In this document: piece by piece, positions 8,904 through 17,690 of the stretch
Position numbering within the stretch: the stretch's first letter is position 1
How the letters are laid out: every line of letters begins with the position of its first letter
Source of the DNA: Mesoflavibacter sp.
GTDB taxonomy: Bacteria > Pseudomonadota > Alphaproteobacteria > UBA8366 > Aestuariispiraceae
Assembly: GCA_017792345.1 (NCBI GenBank)
Contig: CP051228.1
Coordinates: 2,856,148-2,920,147, forward strand
Length of the DNA stretch: 64,000 bases
Direction: 5' to 3'
Translations under genes and position numbers: made by a program
The notes under the pieces: model-generated
What the model saw: only the letters and a program-made list of their open reading frames with translations
The model's database searches: none
What the model was told of the DNA's origin: nothing

Positions 8904-9767
8904 GTGCAAAAGATTGCTTTTCTAGGAATGGGCGCGATGGGGCGCCGCATGGCGGCGCGGCTGCTTTCGGCGGGCTATGCGGTCACGGTATGGAACCGGA
9001 CGGCGGCTGCCTGCGATGCGATGGTCGCGGCAGGCGCGCGGGCGGCGGACAGTCCGTCAGACGCGGCACGCGGCGCGAATATCGTCATTGCGATGCTGCG
9101 CGACGATGAGGCGTCGCGGGCTGTTTGGCTGGATCCGGAAACCGGGGCCCTTCCGGCGCTCGAACCGCATGCCGTCGCCGTCGAATGCTCAACCCTGACA
9201 CCCGCGTGGATCGGACAGCTTGCGGCCTCCTGCGAAGCGCGGGGCGTCGATTTCGCCGAATGCCCCGTGGCTGGGTCACTGCCACAGGCGGAAGGCGGGC
9301 AATTGCATATCCTTGCCGGCGGAACACCGGAGACGGTTGACCGTGTCCGGACGGTGCTGCTCGCCATGGGAACAGCGGTGCATCACTGTGGGCCCAACGG
9401 GACGGGGGCGGCGGTAAAGCTGGCGGTCAACACGCTCTATGGCGTTCAGATCGCCGCATTGGCGGAGATCCAAGGCTTCCTACGGCTGGCTGGACTTGAT
9501 CTCGCGACCGCGGCGGAAGTTTTGGGTGGCTTACCGATCTGCTCGCCGGCCGCGGCGCTGGCGGCGAAGGCGATGCTGGGTTCCGAATTCCCTGCCGCCT
9601 TTCCGGTCGATCTGGTGGACAAGGATTTCGGTTACCTGACCGCCACGGCCGCTGCGCAGGGCGGCGCGATGCCGGTGGCAGGTGCGGCGAGCGGCGTGTT
9701 CCGGCATGCCGTGGAGCGCGGATTCGGTGCCGACAATATTACTGGGGTGGTTCAGCTTTATCGCTAG
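8904..9767 (+). CDS. NAD(P)-dependent beta-hydroxyacid dehydrogenase (3-hydroxyisobutyrate dehydrogenase family)
   Basis: A 287-residue protein with an N-terminal Rossmann fold (IAFLGMGAMGRRMAARLLSA; GxGxxG) and the all-helical C-terminal domain. Substrate-site motifs are ECPVAGSLPQAEGG, near residues 120-133, and the catalytic-lysine region GTGAAVKLAVNTLYG. The GTG start at 8904 is chosen because AAGGAGG lies five bases upstream and the Rossmann motif begins at residue 4. The family reduces or oxidises short beta-hydroxyacids or succinate semialdehyde/glyoxylate; the substrate is unknown. It is divergent from a LysR gene and overlaps the VOC gene tail-to-tail by 29 bp. Confidence 0.88.
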   Translation: MQKIAFLGMGAMGRRMAARLLSAGYAVTVWNRTAAACDAMVAAGARAADSPSDAARGANIVIAMLRDDEASRAVWLDPETGALPALEPHAVAVECSTLTPAWIGQLAASCEARGVDFAECPVAGSLPQAEGGQLHILAGGTPETVDRVRTVLLAMGTAVHHCGPNGTGAAVKLAVNTLYGVQIAALAEIQGFLRLAGLDLATAAEVLGGLPICSPAAALAAKAMLGSEFPAAFPVDLVDKDFGYLTATAAAQGGAMPVAGAASGVFRHAVERGFGADNITGVVQLYR

Positions 9768-10182
9768 GCGGGCCCTTCAGTTCGACGACGTTGCCGTCCG
9801 GGTCGCCGATATAGAGGGACGGACCTTCGCCCTCTGCACCATACCGTGTCACGATCCCTTCCTCTGGTAGGGGGACACCCATTTCCGTCATATAGGCGGT
9901 CAGGGCGGCAGCATCGAAGGGGGCGATGCGAAGGCAGATATGGTCGACATTGCGCCCATCGGTTCCGGGGGGCGCCCCGCCCGCACGGCCCAGCTTGCCG
10001 TCGATCGGAACGAGATCAATTAGGGCCTCCCCGGCACGAAGCTGGATCAGGCCGATATCGTCCAACCGCCGCTCGACAGAGCACCCCAGCACTTTGCAGT
10101 AGAACGCCAGGGAAGCGTCGAGGTCGCGGATACGAAGGACGATGTGGTCGATCCGCTGAATGTCGAAAGCGCGGACCGACAT
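9739..10182 (-). CDS. VOC (glyoxalase/dioxygenase superfamily) protein
   Basis: A 147-residue two-motif VOC protein. IDHIVLRIRDLDASLAFYCKVLG opens the first beta-alpha-beta-beta-beta unit, NVDHICLRI the second, and IGDPDGNVVELKG ends the fold with the metal-binding Glu. The ATG at 10182 has GGGAG just upstream; a longer form from 10212 would overlap the next gene. Members act on glyoxal adducts, catechols or fosfomycin-like substrates; nothing here selects one. Confidence 0.85.
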   Translation of the reverse strand: MSVRAFDIQRIDHIVLRIRDLDASLAFYCKVLGCSVERRLDDIGLIQLRAGEALIDLVPIDGKLGRAGGAPPGTDGRNVDHICLRIAPFDAAALTAYMTEMGVPLPEEGIVTRYGAEGEGPSLYIGDPDGNVVELKGPPSDKAEPPQ

Positions 10183-10192
10183 CGGCTCCCGG

Positions 10193-11035
10193 TCAGTTTG
10201 ACTGCCCGGCACCCGATTCGCCGCCCTGCATCATGGCGCCTTCGCCGGGTGCGACGAAGGAAATATCCGCTTTGACCGCGCCGGCGGGCGGATTGAGGAC
10301 TTCCGTCGTGTAGGGCACGGCCTCGCCCGGCAGGATATTCGGCTTGGACGCGGTGAAGGTCCAGGCGTGAATGGTCTGGCCGTTCGTGTCGATCAGCTTG
10401 CCTTGCAGCATCGGGATGTCCAGTTGCTCATCCGTTTCGGATAGGACCTTGCCGCTGATGATCAAGGTCTGGCCGTCATCCCTCAATTCGATCGTCACTT
10501 CGTCGGGATTCGGGATGGTCAGGCCATGCCCCAGAAGATTGACGTCGATACCGACCCAATCATAGACCTTGGCGATCGGCGGGAAGGCACCGACCAGATC
10601 GCGTTGGAAGAACCAACCCACACCCGCCGTTGCCACAATAAGAACGACCAGAATGACCCAGGCCATGACCGGGGATTTCTTTTCGACCTTCGGCTTGCGC
10701 TGACGCAGGACGAATTCTTCGCCCGGCGGAATCGGCGGCGGAGCTGCGGCCTCCGGTGGCGCGCCCATGTCGAGATCCGTCGGCGGCGGTGCCGGCTCCT
10801 CGCGGCGCGGTGCGGCCGGCGGTGGGGGCGGCGGAACGGGGTCGTCGTCGACCGGCGGTGCTGCGGGCCGGCGCGGCGGAGGCGGCGGTGGCGGCGCCGA
10901 TTCCCCGACGCTTCCGTCCGGCATCGCCTTCCAGGTATGGGCGCAATTGCGGCATTTCACCTTGCGCCCATTCGGACCGATCGCGTCGTCCTTGACCCGG
11001 AAACGTGTTTCGCAATTCGGACAGGAAAGGATCAT
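10193..11035 (-). CDS. MJ0042-type zinc-ribbon membrane protein with DUF3426 domain
   Basis: A 280-residue protein with three parts. An N-terminal zinc ribbon has two CxxC pairs (CPNCETRFRV, KCRNCAHTWK). A long proline-rich stretch covers residues about 45-125. A single transmembrane helix (WVILVVLIVATAGVGWFF) is followed by a periplasmic DUF3426 beta-domain that contains the phrase IISGKVLSETDEQLDIPM. This domain order is typical of alphaproteobacteria, where the gene lies next to ftsE as it does here. Its function is not established; a cell-envelope role is suggested by context only. Confidence 0.85.
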   Translation of the reverse strand: MILSCPNCETRFRVKDDAIGPNGRKVKCRNCAHTWKAMPDGSVGESAPPPPPPPRRPAAPPVDDDPVPPPPPPAAPRREEPAPPPTDLDMGAPPEAAAPPPIPPGEEFVLRQRKPKVEKKSPVMAWVILVVLIVATAGVGWFFQRDLVGAFPPIAKVYDWVGIDVNLLGHGLTIPNPDEVTIELRDDGQTLIISGKVLSETDEQLDIPMLQGKLIDTNGQTIHAWTFTASKPNILPGEAVPYTTEVLNPPAGAVKADISFVAPGEGAMMQGGESGAGQSN

Positions 11036-11228
11036 GAAGCCGGTCGCCCAGGGGTTGCCGCAACGAAAGAATGCCTAAGTAAGCCACTAGTCTATTGGCA
11101 GATTTCCGCGATTCGCGCAACTTTGCCAGCGCTTTCCAACAGCGGCCGCCCGTGCCATTGTCCGGTCCGCTTCGGCCCTGTTCGGCAGGGCCCTTTCGGC
11201 ACACCCAGTTCAGACGGATTGTTCCCAG

Positions 11229-11909
11229 GTGATACGGTTCGAAAATGTCGGCATGCGCTATGGGACGGGGCCGGAAGTGCTGCGCGACGTTTCGTTCGAA
11301 CTGCCGCAAGGGTCGTTCCATTTCCTGACCGGAACCAGTGGTGCCGGGAAATCGTCCTTGATGCGATTGATGTATCTGGCGCACCGGCCCAGCCGTGGCC
11401 TGATCAGCATTTTCGAACGCGATTTGTCGACCATTCCGCGCGCCGACCTGCCCGCGCTGCGCCGCAAAATCGGCGTCGTGTTTCAGGATTTCAGGCTGCT
11501 GAATCATCTAACCACGTTCGAAAACGTCGCCTTGCCCCTGAAGGTCAAGGGAGCGTCGGAAGGCATGATCCGGAAACATGTGGGCGAGCTTCTGGCCTGG
11601 GTCGGACTCAGTGACCAGATGCACGCCCATCCCGCCACATTGTCCGGCGGACAACAGCAGCGGGCCGCCATTGCCCGGGCGGTCGTGACGCGCCCGCAAT
11701 TGCTGCTGGCGGACGAGCCGACGGGGAACGTCGACGATGCCTATGCGGTGCGGCTTCTGTTCCTGTTGCAGGAATTGCACCGCCAGGGAACGACCGTGGT
11801 TATCGCGACCCATAACCACGCCCTGATCGAACGGTTCAAACATCCGGTGCTGCATCTGGACGACGGCATATTGATGCGTGTCGGCGAGGATCCGATCTAC
11901 GATGGCTAG
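11229..11909 (+). CDS. ftsE: Cell-division ABC transporter ATPase FtsE
   Basis: A 226-residue ABC ATPase with Walker A GTSGAGKSS, signature LSGGQQQRAAIA, Walker B LLLADEPTGNVDD, and the FtsE-type opening MIRFENVGMRYGTGPEVLRD. FtsE works with FtsX at the septum to control peptidoglycan hydrolases. The start is GTG at 11229. The stop overlaps the ftsX start, so the two are translationally coupled. It is the first gene of ftsE-ftsX-ydcF-plsC and is divergent from the zinc-ribbon gene. Confidence 0.95.
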   Translation: MIRFENVGMRYGTGPEVLRDVSFELPQGSFHFLTGTSGAGKSSLMRLMYLAHRPSRGLISIFERDLSTIPRADLPALRRKIGVVFQDFRLLNHLTTFENVALPLKVKGASEGMIRKHVGELLAWVGLSDQMHAHPATLSGGQQQRAAIARAVVTRPQLLLADEPTGNVDDAYAVRLLFLLQELHRQGTTVVIATHNHALIERFKHPVLHLDDGILMRVGEDPIYDG

Positions 11910-12804
11910 GCGGAAAACCGATATCCCCTTCGGTCAGGATCCGGCGACCAGGCTTTTGCCCTGGATCGTCGCGGTCATGGTTTACATCGCCGGGCTCGCC
12001 ATTGCGGGGGCCTTCGTCCTGGCCGCTTTCGCCGATCGGTGGGAAGCCGGATTGGCCGGGGCGCTGACCGTGCAGATCCCACCGCCTGCGGATGAGGCGC
12101 TGGCCGCCGCATCGCGCGATCAGACGGTTGCCGAAGTGCTGAACGCTGTCCGCTCAACGCAGGGTGTCGCGTCGGCAGAGGCGCTGGCCAGCGAGGAGAT
12201 GCGCCGCTTGCTGGAACCCTGGCTGGGCAAGACCGTCGATCCGCGCGACCTGCCGCTGCCGACCCTGATCTCGGTCGAACTGCAGGATGGGCGCCATGCC
12301 GGCAACATCGACATGGCTGATATGCGCCGCCGGATACAGGCCCATGCGCCGACGGCCGTGATCGACGACCATGGTCAATGGCAGGCCCGCCTGGTTTCGT
12401 TCCTGGGGGCGCTGCGCCTGGTGGCGGCGGTCTTAGTATCCATTGTTGCGCTGGCCGGATTGATCATGGTCGTGTTCGGCACGCGCAGCGGGTTGCTGGC
12501 GCATCGCTCAACAATCGAATTGCTGCATTTATTCGGTGCGCAGGACAATTACATCGCCCGCCAGTTCCAACGCGAGGCGCTGAAGGCGGGCTTGAAGGGC
12601 GGCATCATCGGCGTCGCGGCGACGGCTGCGACCGTCGTCGGCCTGGGTCATGGTGCAGCATCCGCGGGAACAACACTGCCCGGGACGGCGGTTCTGGAGG
12701 TCACCGACTGGGTCATTCTCGGGGTGCTGCCTCTCGCGACGGCCGCGATCGCGGCTCTGGCGGCCCGGTGGACGGTTCTGCGCGCCCTCGCCCGTATGGT
12801 ATGA
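11902..12804 (+). CDS. ftsX: Cell-division protein FtsX
   Basis: A 300-residue membrane partner of FtsE. One N-terminal helix (IVAVMVYIAGLAIAGAFVLA) is followed by the extracytoplasmic domain (about 60-165) and three C-terminal helices. SVDYRR-like motifs are absent, but HRSTIELLHLFGAQDNYIAR matches the conserved FtsX cytoplasmic loop. The ATG at 11902 overlaps the end of ftsE, unlike the longer open frame that starts inside ftsE. It transmits ATP-driven conformational change to periplasmic cell-wall hydrolases. Confidence 0.93.
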   Translation: MARRKTDIPFGQDPATRLLPWIVAVMVYIAGLAIAGAFVLAAFADRWEAGLAGALTVQIPPPADEALAAASRDQTVAEVLNAVRSTQGVASAEALASEEMRRLLEPWLGKTVDPRDLPLPTLISVELQDGRHAGNIDMADMRRRIQAHAPTAVIDDHGQWQARLVSFLGALRLVAAVLVSIVALAGLIMVVFGTRSGLLAHRSTIELLHLFGAQDNYIARQFQREALKAGLKGGIIGVAATAATVVGLGHGAASAGTTLPGTAVLEVTDWVILGVLPLATAAIAALAARWTVLRALARMV

Positions 12805-12845
12805 GTAAGGGTTGATGACGGATCGGATGGGAGGCTGAACCGACC

Positions 12846-13478
12846 TTGGCGCGAAACTTTGGAAGACCGCAACGCAGGCGGCCCTGGCTTCTGGGGGCGC
12901 TTGCGGCTGCCGCGACAGCCTGGGTCGCGGGCTTCGTCGTCTTCGCCGGGACAATTCCGGAATCGACCGCCCCCCTGTCCGAAAAGTCCGATGCCATCGT
13001 TGTTCTGACCGGCGGCACCTTGCGGATGGAAACCGGGATCGCTCTCTTGGAATCCGGTGTGGCGCGCAAGCTGTTCGTTTCCGGAGTTCATCGCGGCGTG
13101 GATGTTGCGGAACTGATGCGCATTCAGAAGCGCCAGCCGGACCGCCTGCAATGCTGCATCGTGCTGGGGCATGACGCCGTCGACACCGTCGGCAATGCGG
13201 AGGAGACCGCGTCCTGGGTCGCACAGGAAGGCATCCAGTCGATCCGCCTGGTCACCGCCGGGTATCATATGCCCCGCAGCCTGCTGGAATTCCGGTCCGC
13301 CATGCCGGATGTGACGATTGTGCCGCATCCGGTCTCGCCCGATCACGTCAAGACAGATTCCTGGTACCGATACCCCGGAACGGCGTTGCTGATTGCCGGA
13401 GAATTCAGCAAATACATCTTGTCCTGGCTGCGTCAGACTGCCGGGCGCATGATCCAGTCGCTTCAGGAACCCGCATGA
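12846..13478 (+). CDS. YdcF-family (DUF218) membrane-anchored protein
   Basis: A 210-residue protein with an N-terminal membrane anchor (about 15-37) and a DUF218/YdcF domain. Recognisable motifs are SDAIVVLTGGTLRMETGI, RKLFVSG, VDTVGNAEETASWV and SIRLVTAGYHMPRS. The family (ElyC/SanA-like) is linked to envelope carbohydrate or peptidoglycan precursor metabolism, without a firmly known reaction for most members. The start appears to be TTG at 12846 with GGGAGG eleven bases upstream, a rather long spacing. It overlaps plsC by four bases (ATGA). Confidence 0.87.
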   Translation: MARNFGRPQRRRPWLLGALAAAATAWVAGFVVFAGTIPESTAPLSEKSDAIVVLTGGTLRMETGIALLESGVARKLFVSGVHRGVDVAELMRIQKRQPDRLQCCIVLGHDAVDTVGNAEETASWVAQEGIQSIRLVTAGYHMPRSLLEFRSAMPDVTIVPHPVSPDHVKTDSWYRYPGTALLIAGEFSKYILSWLRQTAGRMIQSLQEPA

Positions 13479-14197
13479 CCGTGATCCGTTCCATCCTTTT
13501 CGGCATGCTGTTCTATGGTGGCACGCTGATCATAGGTTTTTGCTATATCCCGCTGGCAGTTCTTCCGGGCCGGATCGGGCGGCCCTTTTTCCGGTTCTGG
13601 GTCGTCTATTCCGCATTCATGGTGCGATGGGTCGCAGGCATTCGACACCGGGTCGTCCTGCGGGACGATGCGGTTTGGCCGGACGGCCCGGCGATCTATG
13701 CCTCGAAGCATCAATCCGCCTGGGAGACACTGGTCTTCAATCTGCTGCTGCCCAACCCCGTCTTCGTTCTTAAAAAGGAACTGGAGCGAATCCCCTTCTT
13801 CGGCTGGTATCTGCCCAAGATGCGTCAGATCGCCGTCGACCGGAAGGCCGGTGCGGCGGCCATGCGCGGCATGGTTTCCCAGGCGGAGGATGTGGTCGCC
13901 GACGGCTATTCCATCGTCATCTATCCCCAAGGCACGCGCGTCGCACCCGGTGTCGACAAGCCCTATCACCCGGGGGTCTATGCGTTGTACCGGGCCGTAA
14001 ACCTGCCGGTCGTGCCGATCGCCCTCGATTCCGGCCGTCTCTGGGCGCGCAATGGGCTGATCAAGCGGGCCGGAACGGTGACGGTCGCGATCCTGCCGAC
14101 TATTCCACCGGGGCTGGACCGCAAGGCCTTCATGAGCCGGCTGGAACAGGCGATCGAAAGCGAGTCCCGGGCGCTTCACGAGGCGACCTGTGGATAA
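13475..14197 (+). CDS. plsC: 1-acyl-sn-glycerol-3-phosphate acyltransferase
   Basis: A 240-residue membrane acyltransferase that makes phosphatidic acid from lysophosphatidic acid. Block I is KHQSAWETL (HX4E in place of the usual HX4D, common in this group), with a QGTR-type block III in IYPQGTRVAPG. An N-terminal hydrophobic helix covers residues 5-28. It is translationally coupled to ydcF. Its stop codon lies inside a perfect DnaA-box nonamer. Confidence 0.92.
   Translation: MTVIRSILFGMLFYGGTLIIGFCYIPLAVLPGRIGRPFFRFWVVYSAFMVRWVAGIRHRVVLRDDAVWPDGPAIYASKHQSAWETLVFNLLLPNPVFVLKKELERIPFFGWYLPKMRQIAVDRKAGAAAMRGMVSQAEDVVADGYSIVIYPQGTRVAPGVDKPYHPGVYALYRAVNLPVVPIALDSGRLWARNGLIKRAGTVTVAILPTIPPGLDRKAFMSRLEQAIESESRALHEATCG
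14189..14197 (-). promoter_or_regulatory. Perfect DnaA-box nonamer at the plsC stop codon
   Basis: TGTGGATAA is the reverse complement of the consensus DnaA box TTATCCACA. A single site 250 bp upstream of a ribonucleotide reductase gene is compatible with DnaA control of nrdJ, but a chance match in coding sequence is possible. No cluster indicating an origin is visible. Confidence 0.35.
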
Positions 14198-14318
14198 CTT
14201 TGTGGAGGGGGCCTGTGCCGAGTCCCCGATCCGGATACCGTAACAAAACAGTCACTTACCTCCGGCCGGATGACATGCGTGTTACCGGAATTGTCATCAA
14301 ACAAAAACGGAACACGCC

Positions 14319-14348
14319 TTGACGCCGGGGTGATTTGTGATCTAGAGT
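14319..14348 (+). promoter_or_regulatory. nrdJ: Candidate sigma70-type promoter for nrdJ
   Basis: TTGACG (14319-14324), an 18-bp spacer and TAGAGT (14343-14348) lie in the 245-bp gap between plsC and nrdJ, about 95 bp before the start codon. The local composition is AT-rich compared with the flanks. No NrdR palindrome or cobalamin riboswitch was recognised. Confidence 0.45.
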
Positions 14349-14442
14349 AAAAAGTGTGGAAAATCTGATACTTAACCCCCAAATCCAATTGTGACAGAAA
14401 TGTCGCGTAGGCGGGAAGCCGCCGTATTCAAGGGGTAAGCTT

Positions 14443-16719
14443 TTGGAAATCGACGCTTTTTCGCGGCGCATCTGGGACATGAAATACCGGCTGAAACAGC
14501 CGGACGGCACCCCTGTGGACAAAACGGTGGAGGATACCTGGCGTCGGGTCGCCGACAGCCTAGCCTCGGGGGAAAAGAACCCCGCGCAATGGTCCGACCG
14601 GTTCTATCGCGCCATGGAGGATTTCAAGTTTCTGCCCGCCGGCCGGATACTCGCGGGGGCCGGGACCGACCGGGACGTGACCCTGTTCAACTGTTTCGTC
14701 ATGGGGACGATCCCGGACGATATGCCGGGAATCTTCACCGCGCTGAAGGAAGCGGCGGTAACGCTGCAGCAGGGCGGCGGCATCGGTTACGACTTTTCGA
14801 CATTGCGGCCGCGCGGCGCACTGGTCCGTGGCGTGGGATCCGACGCGTCCGGCCCGGTTTCCTTCATGGAAGTCTGGGACGCGATGTGCCGCACGATTAT
14901 GAGCGCGGGATACCGGCGCGGCGCGATGATGGGCACGATCCGCTGTGACCACCCGGATGTCGAAGCCTTCGTCGCGGCCAAAGGGTCTGCCGGAATGCTG
15001 ACCAATTTCAACATGTCGGTCCTGATCACCGATCCCTTCATGGAGGCGGTCGACGCGGATGCGGATTGGGACCTTGTCTTCGACGGGCAAACCTACCGGA
15101 CGCTGCGCGCCCGCGATCTTTGGGACAAGATCATGCGGTCGACCTATGACCATGCCGAGCCGGGCGTGATCTTCATTGACCGGATCAATGCCCGCAACAA
15201 TCTGCACTATTGCGAGACCATTCAGGCAACCAACCCCTGCGGCGAACAGCCCTTGCCGCCCTACGGCGCCTGTCTGCTGGGGTCGATCAATCTGGCGCGG
15301 CTGATCCGTGATCCGTTTACCGACGCCGCGCAGCTCGATCTGGAGGCGTTGACCGACCTGACGGCGACGGCCGTTCGGATGATGGACAATGTGGTCGATC
15401 TGTCGCGCTTCCCGTTGGACCAGCAACGCGACGAGGCGCAGGCCAAACGGCGTATCGGCCTTGGCGTGACCGGACTGGCGGACGCCTTCCTGATGTGTCG
15501 GGTGCGGTATGGCAGCGCGGAATCCGTTCGCTTGACGGAGGCCTGGCTGACCGAGTTGCGGGACGCCGCCTATCGGGCTGCCGTCATGCTGGCGGCCGAG
15601 AAAGGGGCCTTCCCGAAATTCGATCCGGCTCCCTATCTGGAGGCGGATATGATCCGCCGTCTCCCGGAAGACATTCGTCAGGATATCGGACGCTACGGCA
15701 TTCGGAACGCGCTGCTGACCTCCATCGCGCCGACGGGCACGATTTCGCTGGTCGCGGAAAATGTGTCGTCGGGCATCGAGCCGGTCTTCTCCTTCCGGGC
15801 GCATCGCAAGGTTCTGGGTCCGGACGGGACGCGCGAAAGCCATGACGTCGTTGACTACGCCTATCGCCTGTTTCGAGAAAAGTTCGGCGACGAGAGCGAG
15901 GTTCCGGCCTATTTTGTCGACGCCCAGGCGCTGGAACCCGAAGATCATCTGGCGATTCAGGCGGCGGCGCAGCGCTGTGTCGACAGCTCGATCTCCAAGA
16001 CCATCAACCTGCCGGAGGATACCGGCTTCCAGGCGTTCAAGGATGTCTATGCCCGGGCCTATGCGATGGATTGCAAGGGCTGCACGACCTACCGCCCGAA
16101 CCCGGTGACCGGATCGGTGCTGAGCGTATCGGAACCGCCCTCCGCCGAGGCCGCCGCGAGCGCTCCCGATCTTCCGGAGGAGGATGGCGTCATCTACATG
16201 TCCCAGCCGCTCGACCGGCCGGGGGCGTTGGAAGGGCGGACCTACAAGCTGCGCTGGCCGGAAAGTGACCATGCGACCTATATCACGATCAACGACGTGA
16301 TGGACGCGTCCGGCCGCCGCCGTCCGTTCGAGGTCTTCATCAATTCCAAGAATATGGAACATTATTCCTGGACCGTGGCGCTGACCCGCATGATCAGCGC
16401 GGTCTTCCGGCGCGGCGGCGATGTGTCTTTCGTGGTGGAGGAATTGAAAGCCGTCTTCGACCCGCGTGGCGGATACTGGGTCGAAGGTCGCTATGTTCCG
16501 TCGATCCTGGCGGCCATCGGCGATGTGATCGAACAGCATATGGTCGCCATCGGGTTCCTGGAGCGTGATGCGAAAGGCGACGACGCGGCGGACAGTCCGG
16601 CAAAGGCATCCGCCATCGGCCGGTCCGGACGCCATTGTCCACGCTGCGGCCATCCGGGCCTGATCCGCATGGAAGGCTGCGATACCTGCGACAATTGCGG
16701 CTGGTCGCGCTGCGGTTAG
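14443..16719 (+). CDS. nrdJ: Adenosylcobalamin-dependent (class II) ribonucleoside-diphosphate reductase
   Basis: A 758-residue class II ribonucleotide reductase, which makes deoxyribonucleotides without needing oxygen. The active-site block ATNPCGEQPLPPYGACLLG contains the Asn-Cys-Glu radical residues, and LFNCFVMG supplies the redox cysteine of the catalytic barrel. The other redox cysteine of the barrel pair was not assigned. The C terminus is a cysteine-rich zinc-ribbon tail (CPRCGHPG... CDTCDNCGWSRCG) thought to re-reduce the active site. It is a short form without an obvious ATP cone. The start is TTG at 14443 with AGGGG seven bases upstream. Confidence 0.93.
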   Translation: MEIDAFSRRIWDMKYRLKQPDGTPVDKTVEDTWRRVADSLASGEKNPAQWSDRFYRAMEDFKFLPAGRILAGAGTDRDVTLFNCFVMGTIPDDMPGIFTALKEAAVTLQQGGGIGYDFSTLRPRGALVRGVGSDASGPVSFMEVWDAMCRTIMSAGYRRGAMMGTIRCDHPDVEAFVAAKGSAGMLTNFNMSVLITDPFMEAVDADADWDLVFDGQTYRTLRARDLWDKIMRSTYDHAEPGVIFIDRINARNNLHYCETIQATNPCGEQPLPPYGACLLGSINLARLIRDPFTDAAQLDLEALTDLTATAVRMMDNVVDLSRFPLDQQRDEAQAKRRIGLGVTGLADAFLMCRVRYGSAESVRLTEAWLTELRDAAYRAAVMLAAEKGAFPKFDPAPYLEADMIRRLPEDIRQDIGRYGIRNALLTSIAPTGTISLVAENVSSGIEPVFSFRAHRKVLGPDGTRESHDVVDYAYRLFREKFGDESEVPAYFVDAQALEPEDHLAIQAAAQRCVDSSISKTINLPEDTGFQAFKDVYARAYAMDCKGCTTYRPNPVTGSVLSVSEPPSAEAAASAPDLPEEDGVIYMSQPLDRPGALEGRTYKLRWPESDHATYITINDVMDASGRRRPFEVFINSKNMEHYSWTVALTRMISAVFRRGGDVSFVVEELKAVFDPRGGYWVEGRYVPSILAAIGDVIEQHMVAIGFLERDAKGDDAADSPAKASAIGRSGRHCPRCGHPGLIRMEGCDTCDNCGWSRCG

Positions 16720-17354
16720 GTCAGCGTCTTTACGCCGTTCGGTGTATCGATTTGCGCGCGATAGCGGATTTGGGGACCGGCCACCACCTTCGGCGGCCGG
16801 TCGATCGACAATTCGCGGTATAGAGTTTCCAGTCCGGTCGGGTCGGGATGCTCCAGCGTAAAGTCGATCAGCCGCGCGCCCAGGTCGGGAATCTCCGCCA
16901 TCGATGTCGGATCGTCCTTATGGTCGATCAGCGACGGGGCCGCGCCGTCGAGCGGCAAGCTGCCGTCCAATGGAATGGCGAAGGCAAATTCGGGCACGCC
17001 GAAGGGCAGCGGGACGACGTCACCGAAAATCGCGCCGTGACGCGCCACGACCGTGTCGATGTCCTGAGTGTTGGCGACCCAGCCGCGTAACCGCCGCCCG
17101 GCCTCCCAATCGGACCGGACGGTCTGCGGGGCGTCGACGCCGAACCAACGGGCGCGGCCCGGATCGACGCCGTCGGGATCGCGCGCGACGATTTCCAAAT
17201 AGATCCGGCCCCCCAATTGCAGACGATGATTGTGGGTGCCCATATAGAGATGGCGCGTTCCAAAGGGCACGTCGATATCCAGGCAGTCCCGGATATGGGC
17301 GACGCCCTCCGCCAAGGTGGGCGCAATCACGGTCAGATGGTCGAGGTGCAGCAT
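16716..17354 (-). CDS. Glyoxalase-like domain protein (VOC superfamily)
   Basis: A 212-residue protein opening with LDHLTVIAPTLAEGVAHIRD and continuing GTHNHRLQLGGRIYLEIVA, the signature of the Glyoxalase_3-like domain in which a single metal-site half is duplicated. The function of this family is not established. It overlaps the nrdJ stop tail-to-tail by four bases and lies upstream of no obvious partner; the cupin and chaC genes are behind it on the same strand. Confidence 0.8.
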   Translation of the reverse strand: MLHLDHLTVIAPTLAEGVAHIRDCLDIDVPFGTRHLYMGTHNHRLQLGGRIYLEIVARDPDGVDPGRARWFGVDAPQTVRSDWEAGRRLRGWVANTQDIDTVVARHGAIFGDVVPLPFGVPEFAFAIPLDGSLPLDGAAPSLIDHKDDPTSMAEIPDLGARLIDFTLEHPDPTGLETLYRELSIDRPPKVVAGPQIRYRAQIDTPNGVKTLT

Positions 17355-17393
17355 CGGTCCGGCACTGTCTCAGTGGCTGGGGGGTGATTTTGC

Positions 17394-17690
17394 CTAAGGC
17401 CGTTTGATTTCGACTTCGACGAAGGTGAAGGGCGTCGCGTTGGCATTCACCACATTGTGGTCCACGCCGGCCTTCCGGGCATAGGACTGCCCTGCGGTAA
17501 GGTCGGAGGTCACAATGGACCCGTCCGGCAGTTCGATGGTCAACGCGCCCGTGGTCATGGGAACGACGACATAGTCCATGGCGTGGACATGGCGTCCGGT
17601 TTCCGCGCCGGGCGGAAAATGCCACTCGGTCACACGCACGGCCTCGTCGTCCACTTGGACTGTGGGGATCGCGGCAGGTCTCTTGGTCAT
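17394..17690 (-). CDS. Small cupin-domain protein
   Basis: A 98-residue single-domain cupin. Motif 1 includes PPGAETGRHVHAMDYVVVP (two metal-binding His), and motif 2 falls around AGQSYARKAGVDHNVVNA. Such proteins bind a metal and serve as small enzymes or sensors; the substrate is not predictable. It overlaps the end of chaC by four bases (ATGA), so chaC and the cupin are co-translated. Confidence 0.82.
   Translation of the reverse strand: MTKRPAAIPTVQVDDEAVRVTEWHFPPGAETGRHVHAMDYVVVPMTTGALTIELPDGSIVTSDLTAGQSYARKAGVDHNVVNANATPFTFVEVEIKRP

Noticed and set aside
10560..11507. Minus-strand 315-codon frame across the ftsE promoter
   Set aside because: It overlaps ftsE and the zinc-ribbon gene in alternative frames and has no family features.
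14198..14442. Cobalamin riboswitch or NrdR box upstream of nrdJ
   Set aside because: No B12-box or NrdR palindrome could be matched; only a promoter-like pair and a DnaA nonamer were seen.
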